A program made the position numbers and the translations under genes. Under the pieces are notes generated by a model. The model had not been told where the DNA came from. It searched no databases and saw only the letters and a list, made by a program, of their open reading frames with translations. A stretch of 64,000 nucleotides of DNA from Mytilus edulis (taxonomy: Eukaryota; Mollusca; Bivalvia; Mytilida; Mytilidae). Position 1 is the stretch's first letter, and each line of letters starts with the position of its first letter. Shown here in pieces: positions 13,263 through 24,446 of the stretch. Where the stretch lies: NCBI RefSeq assembly GCF_963676685.1, contig NC_092347.1, positions 86,678,592 to 86,742,591 on the forward strand. Direction: 5' to 3'.

Positions 13263-13848
13263 ATGAACTAGGCACTACATGGAAAATCAATCGATCATCA
13301 GGTTACACGATTAGAAGGCGGAGCAGACACCTTAAGAGTGAGGATCAAACACGCGGTCAGTGGGCGAAGTAAACATGTGAATTTTGCGTAGTGAAATCTA
13401 GGACACTTGTGTATTAAACGTTTCATTAATTATATACCTAATACAGTTAGCATAACCGCACAAAAATGTTATCATGCTTTGACCAAGCTAGCATGATTAT
13501 GTAGACGGTGTAGAAAGTTTTCGATCGTGAAAGATAATGCGTGACCAGACTTAATACTAGTAATCAGAAATCAATATTTCTTTAACCATTTGATATACTT
13601 GCAACTGGTTGAAGCCTGTAACTATTTTGATAAGAATGAACATTTTAGATATTATAATTTTTTAATTCAACATAAATGAGATAACTATAAAATACAGACT
13701 AAAGAATACCAGAGCGCAAATGCTGAAATGTCTCGTCTGCTTTACTTACAATAGTATATTTGTGAAATGTCTGTAATAATAAGGGTTTTAGTAGAAGTGT
13801 CAAATACGCTTAAGATTGTCAATGGTTCATAAAAAGTGGTCATGGTCA

Positions 13849-14140
13849 GATGTGTTGTAAGAAGTTTTCTTCTATGGGGACAATTTGATTGGGTTGTGTA
13901 CGGCAAACTTGATTATTTAGCAGATGGCAAGGCAGCCAGTAGAATTGAAGTTGACAACTGCATAACCGCGAAATTTCTTGTGTATACCCTGCTTAACTAA
14001 CGACAGCGCGTGTAATATGTATCAAATTTAGAAATTGTAAAATCATGTATTCAGTTACCTTTTCAAATTAAATAGAACAATCTTTTAAATTAAGAGTTTC
14101 TATTAATTTATTGGGGGATAGATTAAGAAAATATAAAATC
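13849..14140. repeat. Right terminal inverted repeat
   Basis: Reverse-complement partner of 11,021-11,307. The outer end ...ATATAAAATC is at 14,131-14,140; the inner end is near ATGTGTTGTAA at 13,850-13,860. Confidence 0.9.
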
Positions 14141-14859
14141 GTAAATTTGTCTGTGTAATTAATAACGTTAGATTATTTACTATCTTTATATGTCTACTCG
14201 ATTTAATGTCTTTCACGATCCGGTTCCAGAGCTTTAACGATCGTCTCGTAATACATGACGCCCGTTAAATATTCTTTCACGATCATTTCTCTCGTTAAAG
14301 CGAATGACACCCGTGTTCATTGTTTAAAATACATGTAATGAACCGCGCGTTTTGACTGATGATCACAATATTTCAATTATAAATTGATTATAATTATGTT
14401 AATTTGGCGTCAACACTTAATATTGCATTATTATTATAAAATTTAAATTATGAGAACAAGGCGAGATAATCCAAACACAGTGATACTTAATTTTCTGCAT
14501 GTACGTTAATAATTTCAAATTCTAAATGTTTGTTTTATTATGCTATCAACATTAATCAATCATAATCCTATGGTATCATAGTTTCGAGCAATATGATTTA
14601 AATCGAAGGGTTTAATACTTCGTTCTTAGTAACAATCAATAGTCTTTAATAAATATAAATAAATGACACACTATCCTTACATGACCCCCCTCCCCCCGAA
14701 AAAAAGCAACTGAAAACACAAAAATACATGTATATCACATTTGTTTATATGATTCATTTTTAAGTCGAAGTAATTTCCTCTGCATGTAAATGGCTGTCTC
14801 TTGAAATTCATTTTGTTATAATTTAATTCAGATTAGTGTTTGTCGTGTACTGATTTAGA
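14141..14859. other. Non-coding stretch
   Basis: Short CGTTAAA/TTTCACGATC motifs recur at 14,200-14,320, but no clear unit forms. No coding signal. Confidence 0.4.
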
Positions 14860-15065
14860 TATGTGTTCATTTATGTACATCGATTATTCTCACTCCTAGT
14901 TTTTGATAGGGTTCGTGTTGTTTATTCTTAAGTTTCCTATGTTGTGTCATGTGTACTATTGTTTGTCTGTTTGTCCTTTTCATTTTTAGCCATGGCGTTG
15001 TCAGTTTGTTTTCGATTTATGAGTTTGACTGTCCCTCTGGTATCTTTCGTCCCTCTTTTATTCAA
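14860..15065 (+). repeat. Dispersed repeat family F
   Basis: Contains AGCCATGGCGTTGTCAG, GAGTTTGACTGTCCCTCTGG and ATCTTTCGTCCCTCTTTTAT. The same blocks occur at 36,690-36,820 (plus) and in reverse at 45,960-46,126 and 49,005-49,215. Confidence 0.8.
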
Positions 15066-15299
15066 CAATTGACATTAAAATGAAAGGTTGAGCTTTGAAT
15101 TTGGTTAAGCTTCATATATTCATATCATGTGTTTGTTTGAAGTCATTTATTTCGTCAGTAGTTGTTTTATGTCATATCTAAATGTCTTTGCTGTTCCTGG
15201 AAATGATTTGGTTGAATTAATTTATAATGTTCATCGCTACTGTCTACAAAGAACGGTTTAATATTATACAGGAAATTATTTTTTGTTTGAAAATTGCAC

Positions 15300-15374
15300 G
15301 TTTTGATCATGATGGATGTTTTGATCATGATGGATGTTTTGATCATGATGAATGTTTTGATCATGATGGATGTT
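15300..15374. repeat. 18-bp tandem repeat, four units
   Basis: Four near-perfect units of GTTTTGATCATGATGGAT. The array happens to be open on the minus strand (repeated MIKTSI), which I regard as a consequence of the repeat and not a gene. Confidence 0.95.
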
Positions 15375-15939
15375 TAAGTATGTTTTGTCACTGATAGAAA
15401 TTTTCATTGTCGAATATCAAACACAATTAACTATACTTGTCTACTTCAGAGGACCGTGTTTCTTTAGATTTCTTTAGGTTTCTTGTTTTGCTGTCTTATT
15501 ACCACTTTTTGATTTATTCTATAACAGATTGTGACAAAAATGATTCATATTAAAGGAATGTACGCGGGTTATTTAGCATGATATATGGTAAATTTAAGCA
15601 TGGAATTTTCAAACAATAGCAACTAGTTTTATGTAGGCAAAAGGAGTTTAACAAACTAAATAATAAGCCAGATATAATTAACAATTTTTCACAACAGCTT
15701 GTGCCATACCTCTGCTTAGAGTTTTGTCATCGATGGCGGTACCATCTGATTAGTCAGCACTCCTTTATTTGCTGGCATGACATGTCATTGGTGCGATAGT
15801 TTATGTAAAGTCAATGTTCATGAAAATTATCATTGATGTGGTCCCAAACATAAATTAACTATTAACAAAACTTTGAACCTTTTGAAATACTAAGTTTTTC
15901 TACCTCAGAAATAAATTATCCTAAATTTATTTGGCAAAA

Positions 15940-16080
15940 CGTTTAGGAATGTGTGGTCTTCAATGCACTTCGACTTTGAACTTTATTTCGCTATTTGAAC
16001 TTTTTTTTATTCAAGCGTCTTTTGTAGAAAAAAAACCGCGTGTCTGACACAAAATTTTATTATGCGTATATCTATGATTA
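15940..16080 (+). repeat. Highly diverged hammerhead-like repeat
   Basis: TGTGGTCTTCAATGCACTTC, then GTCTTTTGTAGAAAAAAAACCGCGTGTCTG and ATGCGTATATCTATGATTA-like text align loosely with the repeat at 5.8 and 34.2 kb. The core is not functional. Confidence 0.4.
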
Positions 16081-16471
16081 ATTCTTTATCATATAGATTT
16101 ATTTTTTAAATTTTTTCTGAAATAAACAAAATAAGTTAAAATTTTCTGTTTGTTTGTTTGTTCGTATAAACATCGTCATTCAAGTGAACACCCGATTCGA
16201 ATTGTAACGAAATAACACTGCAATCATGTAACAAGTTTTTTTCAATATATAATCAGTTTGATAATATATTCCTTTAAACTATGGCAAAATATTTAACCAT
16301 CCATAGCATTTCACGGTATAAACCAGAAGCATTGTCTCTTAGATGCTGCTTGTGGGGATATCGGTGATAACTTGAACCCCACTCTTGTTTATTACTTATA
16401 TGACATGTCATTAGAATGTTCCACTGTTGTCTCAAGTTAACTTTGCGCATAATTATTGTCAAAAGTTTTAT

Positions 16472-17460
16472 CAACGGATTCAGTTGCCATAAAAGTTAAA
16501 ATTGTAAAGAAACCTGGAATATGTCAAATCGACAACCAAACCAAAGAGTTAAAAATATCCCATGGCCATCAAAAGGTTTTCAACACAACGAGAAATTTCC
16601 GCAAGCGTAGGCAAGCTTCAGCTGAAATGGAAGTTCCTGTGAGTGCAAATTAGATAACTCTCAGTCCAAGTCACACTGTATGAAAGGTAAAAGATTACTG
16701 TATAGGTCAAAGTGCGGCTTTTAGCACTGAGCCTTGGCTTACACCGAACAAGACACTATACATGTACAACATAAGAAACAGAACAAACGTTCTTATATAT
16801 TACGGTTTATCTCATTTATAAGATAAACCAATTTAATAAAAGAGAAATGATTACTGCATCATTCGGATCCGGTTCTTGTTTCCCGCCAATCAACGTCTCA
16901 TGACTCGTCAGCATTACATTGCACTAGCCACTCTTGTAGCCAGATATGTAAAAGTTTTAAAAAATGTAATCGTAAAAAATCATTGACATCCGCATATCAT
17001 ATTTCAATATTTTGATATGAAACTATCGAAGAGTCAAGGTAATTCTACAAGAAAGGATTTTCATTTGCAAGGGCCAGCAAATGACGAAATTAAAAGGTAA
17101 ACCGAACTGTCACCACACGATCCGATGCCATCAACACGAGGAACACATCCAGCTGCTTTCGACATGTTTGAATGTGTAAAGATCATTACACAATTTAATT
17201 AATGAATCTTTGCCATAAAACTTATACAATGCACGAATGACCGGGACAGCTTCCAATTTGTCAGTGATTCATTGACCGGTGATCAATTTAATGGTAGAAC
17301 AAAACTTCACACCAGAAGCCCCCATTTAGACATTCCACGCGGCACAAGATGCACAAGGAAAACACGATTCAAAAGAAGGAGAACCACTGATCTAAAGAAT
17401 TCATTACCTGGTTCCATCAGTTTGCAGATTTCGTCAAACATTAATCTTGGTATGTTTAAT
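16472..17460 (+). other. Candidate coding exons of an unrecognised gene
   Basis: Two islands have a more balanced composition than their surroundings. At 16,472-16,639 a frame reads VAIKVKIVKKPGICQ... to NFRKRRQASAEMEVP, between a possible acceptor (GGATTCAG) and a possible donor (GTGAGT); RKRR would fit a furin site. At 17,224-17,458 a frame reads CTNDRDSFQFVSDSLTGDQF..., ending at a possible donor (GGTATG). A weaker block lies at 17,050-17,185. I do not recognise a family and cannot join the blocks in phase with confidence. They may be exons of a small secreted protein, a pseudogene, or chance open stretches. Confidence 0.3.
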
Positions 17461-17843
17461 TTATAAAAAAGTTGATGTTTTGTGGCGTATAATTATTCTA
17501 ATTGATATTTGTCTTAGACATAATGAAAAAGATTTATAATATGATAGTGATAAAGATAAGATTTACTTAAAGGATTATTTATTATTATAATTTGATGTCA
17601 TATATTTAATTTGAATTTCACATGAGCAATATGATCGCACTGTGGCCTTTTTTATATGTCTCTGCTTTAATGTACAATATCTTGTATAACCATGCAGTCG
17701 TTTGGAAGACGCACCTAGCGCTATTACACACAAGATACACACGAGGGCAATAAGTGCAAATTCGTCAAATTACTATAAAAAGAAATACATAATGTATGCC
17801 TACAGTATTCTCGTTTGACTTTTGTGGTTTTTAATTACTCACT

Positions 17844-18008
17844 AATGCGGTATGGGCTCTGCTTATTGTTGAAGGCAGTAAAGTGACTTATTGTTATTAA
17901 TGCAGCATGGGCTCTGCTCATTGTTGAAGGCAGTAAAAAGACTTATAGCTATTAATGCGGTTTGGGCCCTGCTCATTGTTAAAGGCAGTACGATGACTTA
18001 TTGTTATT
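17844..18008 (-). repeat. Three tandem ~55-bp units within family Q
   Basis: Units begin at about 17,844, 17,899 and 17,953, each with AATGC(G/A)G and TGGG(C)TCTGCT(C/T)ATTGTTGAAGGCAGTA-like text. The unit corresponds to part of the repeat at the right edge of the window, in reverse, so a segment of that repeat was tandemly amplified here. The family continues to about 18,090. Confidence 0.75.
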
Positions 18009-18009
18009 G

Positions 18010-19900
18010 ATTTCTTTGCCTTTTGGTCTTTTGTGAAGAGTTGTCTCATTGACTCATACCAATTCTTTTTTACATGAGTGAGTTACTCAGTTACATGTAT
18101 ATATATATAGCTTTCAATTTGCGTTTCTTTTCTTGTTAGCTTGCTTGCTTTAATTTATGCATGTTTGTCTAGCTATTTACTTTATGCATGTGTTTATGTG
18201 TAATATGCTTATAATTCGATATTTGATTTTTGTATTAAATATCAAGTCAGTTGATCTTGAGATATCTACAGAGCTCATGTTTACGTTCTTGAATCATACA
18301 AATCATGCCTAACCCTAAATTTTCTGACTCATGCAAATATAGTTAATATAGTTATATAAGCAAATATAATTATACAAGCAAAGCTGAGTTGATATTTTCA
18401 ATCTCAACATATGATCTGTTATTACTATTGGTATAGGTTATTCAGATAGCTCACTAAAGCTCATGGACAGGACTATTAGTTTACCAACAAGTCAACTTAG
18501 AGCAAATAAGGGAATTATGTGCACTTTTGACACAATTATTAAATTACTTTATAATCTCACGAAGCAGCAGACAAAGCATGGTACACATTTTACTTTGAAG
18601 TGCGATAATGTTGTATATATACATGTTTTGTTTATAATATTTTTGATTGTCATCATCATCTAACACGGAAATGTGAACATTGAGGATTGTACCTTTGTAT
18701 TTTACTATTACATTTCTTTTACATGTCAGCACGAACTATGGGCTTTCCCACAACTATTTTTAGAAACAAAACAAATATGTGGTATATACTGTTAAGAACT
18801 TTTACAGACAAACATGCATATTATCCAGATAGGAGACTCCATGAATTTTTAAATTTATTTCAAATACTCTTGATCTATTTCCTTCTACAATGAAAAGGAA
18901 CATTTAGCATTCTTATCTAAAGACTATATACAGAGCTGATGGACACAATCTTTTTAATTCTAGTCGGAATTAATCAACTATGCATCTATATACACCCACA
19001 TGGAATTTCACTCTACAGTGATATTGTTTGCTTTTTTCAAAACTACCTCTACCCTTTTTTATTTGGAAAATATTCGTAATTTTCATCAAATTGGGAAATT
19101 TAGAATAAACCATGCATTTGAATGAAACTCCAATTTACAGACCCCCTTTCAAGAGTCAAACCCTGCTTTGAAATAAGACCCCTTTTTGTAAGTGATGATA
19201 CTTAAATAGACCCTCGAATCTGCATATATATTCATTTTAGGCATGAAAAATGTATAAATGAGTGTTTTTCAGTTTGAATTCATGCACAATTACTACTGAG
19301 ACTGCACTGTTTGGGAAAAAAAATTGTCTTTTTGGGAATAATTTTAAGCCATTGTTTTGTTGTTTTGTTGTTTTCAAATTGGGATTCTTCTCCAGGGGAA
19401 AAAGCCTTTATTCTCCACTAATTTAAGGCAAACAATATCACTGCTCTAGCATCTAGTTCTTTTAGGTCACAAATATATTCGACGTAAAACTATTTAATTG
19501 CAATACTCATAGAAGAAGACCCTATATCAATACTGAACGAATAACAATGAGATGAAGAACAACGATCAAGAGTTGTTGACGTATTTCTAAACTATGTTGA
19601 AGACCTACCTTTAATCACAAAGAGATTAAAAATTCATCTTGAGTTGTCTCTCTTTATCTGTTGTTTTACAGTAATTCACAAATACCAAAATTAACATTAT
19701 ACAGACTTTCTGTATATTATACTCATTTGTGTAGAGGTTCCATCCTCTGTTTTTCATTTATAACTTTTACAGCTAATACAAAAACAATCCTTTGAATTAA
19801 ACATACATTTTATTACACCAACTTGTTTTTACATTTTCATGACTAGAATATACATTTTTACTTTGTGGCATTACTTTGGCTACAGAGTATTTTATAATAT
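18010..19900. other. Non-coding stretch
   Basis: No supported gene. The 60-70-codon frames at 18.46-18.9 kb show no domain and only random A+T-rich composition. One foldback element is listed separately. Confidence 0.4.
19017..19442. repeat. Short inverted-repeat element
   Basis: AGTGATATTGTTTGC at 19,017-19,031 is matched by its reverse complement at 19,428-19,442, enclosing about 400 bp of non-coding DNA. Confidence 0.55.
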
Positions 19901-20331
19901 TTTGTTGAGGCGCCAGGGTGACTACCGATTACCTATACAGAATGGCTATCAGATGACCTATGTTGACATAGTGTCATAAAACCCCTGGTAGTTAAACACG
20001 GTTACACCACCACCTACCATGTGGAGTGACCGGGGAAAACACTCGTATTACCAATGCTCCATTTATAAGTGCCCCACCTGTTGGCAGGTGTAGGCCTCCC
20101 CTCTATAAGATGAGGTAAGGAGGTCCCAGAGTTACCCATCTATAGACCCCACCGTTACCACTAACCACATTTTCCAAACCTGCAAATTGTAGAACTTGTC
20201 AGGCCCAGAGCAAGGGCCGAGTGAAATAATCCACCAATCACTACCAGTCTCCCTGGACCGCCACATGAGAGTCCCAGTCAGCTACCAAATCTGACTGGGG
20301 TTCTCACCTCCACAAAATTTTCATTATTGAA

Positions 20332-20920
20332 TCATTGGAAAAGTTGATTTTGTTGTGCGTAGGAAAGACTCAACCCCCCCCCCCCCCCACCCCCCTTGTA
20401 TATTAGATTTCCAGTTTGTGACAAATGAGTTCCATCCGTTCTGTATAAAGACACTTCACTTGCCCTAATGTTCTCATGTAATATAGCTTTCCCCCCGTTT
20501 TCTTGTACAAAGTTTTTGACCACTGACTTCACTCTTTTTCTCTTCTGTTCGATTAATGCACCCGCATTCAAAGGGACAAAATGCCAGTATCTGCGCTGTA
20601 GAATTGAAGACCATATTATAATAACATTTTTAAATAAAGCCTTGTAACGTAGGATAGAACATTTTACATTTTCCATTAAACCCTTCCCTGTCAATTCTAA
20701 ATCTGTCAAATCATTAGCTCCACAGTGAATTATTATAAAATGAGAAGAAGGTAAAAATTTTCTTTTGCGTCCAGTAGGGAGTCCAAATCTTTAATCTGTA
20801 AACCAGGTTGCCCAATCCAGTATGTTGTTCCTACCATATTTCTTCGCCTCTACGTTGGCCCAATGAACAAGGGAACTTCCAACAATCCATAAAATCTTGG
20901 AACCTGTGAAAACCTGTAGC
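20332..20920 (-). pseudogene. SGNH hydrolase domain of the DIRS element
   Basis: Minus-strand blocks match the SGNH (GDSL-like) esterase family: ILWIVGSSLVHWA (nucleophile-Ser block, about 20,900-20,860), IIIHCGANDL (Gly/Asn oxyanion block, near 20,720), and DGTHLSQTGN (Asp-x-x-His block, near 20,420). A stop lies between the first two blocks. The C-terminus runs into a C-rich homopolymer on the plus strand near 20,377-20,394 (read as polyglycine). Ngaro-type elements are known to carry such a hydrolase; its role in transposition is unknown. Here it is decayed. Confidence 0.75.
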
Positions 20921-20929
20921 TTGAAACTA

Positions 20930-21922
20930 GAAAAATTGTAACCTAATAAAGCGAGAATAAGCATGCAATTTCCATCTGCCTAATCTCATAATTACCTCCT
21001 CTGAGACCCCTTGCCTGGCTAGTTCCATGGCTCACCCAATTCTAAAACTATGTAACCTAAAATGGCTTTTACTAATATGAAGAATATGTAAATCTTTTTC
21101 CACTATACTACTGAATTGGTATCTAGTTAAAGGCATACCAGTATAATGGATAAACAAATCTGTATTGTTACAGGTAGGTCGTACCTTTAAATATTCGTTA
21201 ATGAGTCGTACCGGACAGTAGTTTTTTCCGTTCTCAGGTATCAACAAAGTAACATACTTTCCCTTTTGGTCAGTATTTGACCACCTTACTCTTAGCTCCA
21301 GGACTTTTCTCTTAACTAAAATATCAGAAATTGTTAAGTTGGAGCCATTTATAACAGACTTGAATTATGAAGTAGTGATTTTACCAAACCAAAGAAGGCA
21401 ACAGAAAAAACTGCTGAAAATAAAGCAGCTTCATATTTATTCTTACATACTTTATCTAAACAACTAATCATACCTGATAACAATTGCACTGTAATTGGTG
21501 CTCTAATGTCATTACGTTTTCCCCCCTGAATTCTTTTTATTCCTTCTAATGCCTTTCCAACTATAAAGAATTTTGTAGTATCCTGTATCCCTTGAATTTT
21601 ATGATGGTATGAAACTCCTGATATATAAGATGATATGGTTCCTCCCGAAAGACCCTGTACTGACAGAAAAAGCTATAAAATTTAACAAATCATTGACTGG
21701 CACCGGCCAATCCTGTTTCAATTTATAAGATGATCTAAAAGTACAAAGTTGTGACAGAGCCAAATTGTATGATTTTTGTGTATTCTTGGACACATCTTGA
21801 TTGACAATATAATCAGCCACCTGACTTAAATGTTCTAGATCTGTGTTGGAATTTTGGTTGGCCACTGGTCTGCTTCTGGAGCTAGGCTTCTGAACTTCCC
21901 CCACTGAGAACGAGGAAGACAA
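20930..21922 (-). pseudogene. Tyrosine recombinase of the DIRS element
   Basis: The N-terminal SAM-like domain (21,922-21,599) has DYIVNQDVSKNTQKSYNLAL. A broken middle follows with EAALFSAVFSVAFFGLVK, where the first catalytic Arg is expected but Lys stands. The catalytic C-terminus has HSFRIG (His-x-x-Arg), an in-frame stop, then RLGRWKLHAYSRF with the Trp and nucleophilic Tyr. The enzyme would integrate circular cDNA without making a target duplication. The stop, frame changes and Arg-to-Lys change mean it is inactive. Confidence 0.85.
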
Positions 21923-22260
21923 TCAGCAATTTGTTTTGTTTTGAAGGGATATAAATTGCCTTAACTAATGCATTATTTTTTAAGTTCATTAAAACCATCT
22001 GTCTTACTAAAGTCATAACTCTACTTGATTTGCTAGTTTTCATATTAATGATTTGAACAACCGCCTGATTATCAACATGAAAAATAACTTTTTTGTTAAC
22101 AAAATAGGATTCCCAGGACATAAGAGCAGCTACAACTGGAAACAACTCTAACAATGTCATATCTCTGGTGATTCCAGTCTCAACCCGATGTTTTGGCCAT
22201 ATGCCTTGGGCCCACTGACCTGCAAAATAGATCCCATACCCGCCTTTGGACCCCCTGCAC
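21882..22260 (-). pseudogene. RNase H domain of the DIRS element
   Basis: Recognised from FTDSAGGPKAGMGS (first Asp), LLELFPVVAAL (Glu) and VIFHVDNQAVVQII (Asp), followed by SKSSRVMTLVR and AIYIPSKQN. It directly follows the RT and changes frame at about 22,160. It would degrade the RNA strand of the RNA/DNA hybrid. It overlaps the start of the recombinase frame by about 40 bp. Confidence 0.8.
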
Positions 22261-23217
22261 TATCAGTGAACAACACTAATTTTTCATTTGAAACCCATAC
22301 ATTGTCTGTTATTACAGTGACACAATTGTATTGTTTTAAAAAGTCTAACCAAACTTCTAAATCTGCTTTCATCTCCTTGTTTACTCGAAATTTGTAATAC
22401 GATTTTCTTACCCCGATTGTTGAATTTATGAGTCTGCGACAGAAGGTGCGGCCTGGAGCAACTACCTTACAAGTAAAATTCAGGAGCCCCAGAAGGGATT
22501 GCATATCTTTAAGAGTTATTTTAGAACTGTCCAAGGTATCTCTGATTTTTTGTGGGAATTTGACAAGTTTTTCATTTGGAAGTCGCATGATTAAATTCTG
22601 TGTATCAATATCTATACCCAAAAACATAAGTAATGTAGTCGGCAAAGGAGTCTTGTCACTAGCAAGAGGAATACCTATTTTGTTGCATACCTCTTGGAAT
22701 AACTTCAAAGTATTGCCAACTTTTGATGTTTGGCTCGACTCGACAAAAAGAAAATCATCTAAATAATGGAGGATATCATCATTTCCGCTTTTTAGCTGTA
22801 TTATCCAATGCAAAACTTTTGAAAATTTCTCCCACAGGCCACAACTTATTGAGGCCCCCATAGGGAGCATTTTATTAAGATAATATTCACCCTGAAATTT
22901 TATCCCCAACAAGTCAAAATCGTGCGGGGCAATAGGCAAAAACTAAAAGCCGCTTTTACGTCACACTGACTTAATCGGGCAAATGTTTTGTGTCTATTAA
23001 TCAAACATGCTGCTTCGTCCACTGAATTGTACTGCACTGAACAATGATTATTATTAATAAAATCGTTTATTGAATTATTCTCAGGATAGGATAAATGTTG
23101 AATAAGTCTGAAATCCCCATCATTTTTTGGCACTAGCCCCATTGGTGATACAAAAAGTGTGGGAAAAGGTGGGTATCTGAAAGGACCAGCTATGCGACCA
23201 AGTTTAACTTCCTTCAT
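22157..23217 (-). pseudogene. Reverse transcriptase of the DIRS element
   Basis: The fingers and palm are in two frames. From 23,217: LGRIAGPFRYPPFPTLFVSP, GLVPKNDGDFRLIQHLSYP, SQCDVKAAF (motif A Asp). After a frameshift near 22,930: LPMGASISCGLWEKFSKVL (motif B) and ILHYLDDFLFV (motif C, YLDD). This is the standard DIRS RT arrangement. A single frameshift separates motifs A and B; otherwise the catalytic residues are intact. Confidence 0.9.
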
Positions 23218-23636
23218 TAATTTTCTTTAAAAATTTTGGGTAGCTGTACTGCACTTTTTAAATTGGAACTCTCCCTTGGTACCCTAGAGCCAAAATATTT
23301 TAATGAAAAACCGTATTTGAAACCAGATATAATTTCATGTGCTACATTGTTAAGTGGGTAGAATTCTAAATAATTTTCCAAGACTGATACTTTTATAGGA
23401 GTAATTCCCAATGAATAAAAATTAATACTTTTTGTTATTTCTTCCTTGGGCCCGGTTATTACATTGGGCCTTTCTGTGTTTGCCACTGCATATTTCACAT
23501 ATGTGTTTAAACCTACAACGAGGGAAGTAGGGACAGTCATTACCATTATTATAGTATTTACATGACATATTTACACTTCCACTATAGTTAGTTACCTTGA
23601 TTTTTGATGTGTTCTATTGTTTGAAAGTGTAGCTGC
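23217..23636 (-). pseudogene. DIRS gag zinc finger and overlapping pol start
   Basis: One minus-strand frame (23,562-23,461) encodes a Cys/His cluster CKYYNNGNDCPYF / CRFKHICEICSGKHRKAQC, the gag nucleic-acid-binding domain. In another frame over the same DNA, pol begins and runs through GITPIKVSVLENYLEFYPL and SGFKYGFSLKYFGSRVP into the RT. The gag 5' half lies 7.4 kb away at 31.09-31.87 kb because a LINE sits between. Between the insertion point and the zinc finger a one-base shift breaks the gag frame. Confidence 0.85.
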
Positions 23637-23644
23637 ATTTGAGT

Positions 23645-23646
<2 letters not shown>
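23637..23646. repeat. Target-site duplication, left copy
   Basis: ATTTGAGTTA, identical to 31,081-31,090. It abuts the poly(T) at 23,647, i.e. the LINE poly(A) tail read on the other strand. Confidence 0.9.

Positions 23647-23677
<31 letters not shown>
23647..23677 (-). other. LINE poly(A) tail
   Basis: 31 T residues on the plus strand, directly after the left target duplication and 13 bases from the polyadenylation signal. Confidence 0.95.
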
Positions 23678-23681
<4 letters not shown>

Positions 23682-24446
23682 ATTATTCAGTTTATTGCAC
23701 TATTGGTTGTTAACAAATACCCTAAAAGGTACAACTATCCCAGATAGGTTTATCCCTGTGTGTGAATTATCAAATGAACCAGGGGATTCACAAGATAAAC
23801 TTATTATAAGTGGTTAATATATTATTACAATCTATATAGTTTACAAAAACTGCATAGCAATAAAATCCGGAAAACATACGTTCTCTCTGTTTACGTTTTT
23901 CTACTTATTTTAATTGTATGTCACGTGGTATAGATGTTTATTATGTATCTTGAACACGTGCGTTTTATTCATTCTTGTATGTTGGAATATTCTTAATTAA
24001 TTTGGTAAGTTTTAAATTTAATGAAATAACTGTTTTGTATTCTTTAACGATTACTTGAATGCGCTACAGAATACTGAGAAACTTGATGCATTAGCCTATT
24101 ATGAGTATCAAACATTGATGACATTCTGATGGTATAAAGTTAACATGGTCAAAACATGGACATGATGGATAAAGAATGAGACTTTTTTTTATACTTTGTA
24201 TAAAGTATTGACAATCGTTTCGTGTAAACAGAGAAACAGTATACATAAAACATAAATGAAAAACATAATATTGCTCTGCGAGTACATGGAGTATAATGTC
24301 TTAACTTTCACATAAACAGACACACACACATGTGCCTACACACAAACTTGGTCACAAAACTAGCACACACACACACACTCTCTGTCACACAACTACTCAA
24401 TCATAAGTACTTGTACGCCTCAGCTATTGAATTACATTGTTGTGAA
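23678..24446 (-). other. LINE 3' UTR
   Basis: Non-coding between the ORF2 stop and the tail. It contains the polyadenylation hexamer (TTTATT on plus, 23,691-23,696) and a CA/AC-rich microsatellite near 24,320-24,380. Confidence 0.8.

Larger units (their letters stand above)
11021..14140 (-). mobile_element. Tyrosine-recombinase element with long terminal inverted repeats
   Basis: A 3.12-kb unit bounded by inverted repeats of about 290 bp (11,021-11,307 and 13,849-14,140), both starting GATTTTATATTTTCTTAATC at the outside. It encloses a decayed minus-strand gene of the DUF3504/Crypton tyrosine-recombinase family. The flanks (left ...TTTTTAAAG, right GTAAATTTG...) show no target-site duplication, as expected for recombinase-mediated insertion. 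Cryptons as described lack long inverted repeats, so this may be a distinct element or a recombinase gene captured by a foldback element. The boundaries are seen directly; the classification is inferred. Confidence 0.7.

Noticed and set aside
11009-14152. Target-site duplication of the recombinase element
   Set aside because: Outer flanks do not match beyond one base, so none is claimed.
15167-15364. 65-codon minus-strand frame with repeated MIKTSI
   Set aside because: It is the translation of an 18-bp tandem repeat, whose unit is a multiple of three; nothing else supports a gene.
22188-22766. Plus-strand frames opposite the DIRS RT
   Set aside because: Antisense shadows of the RT coding region; no domain.
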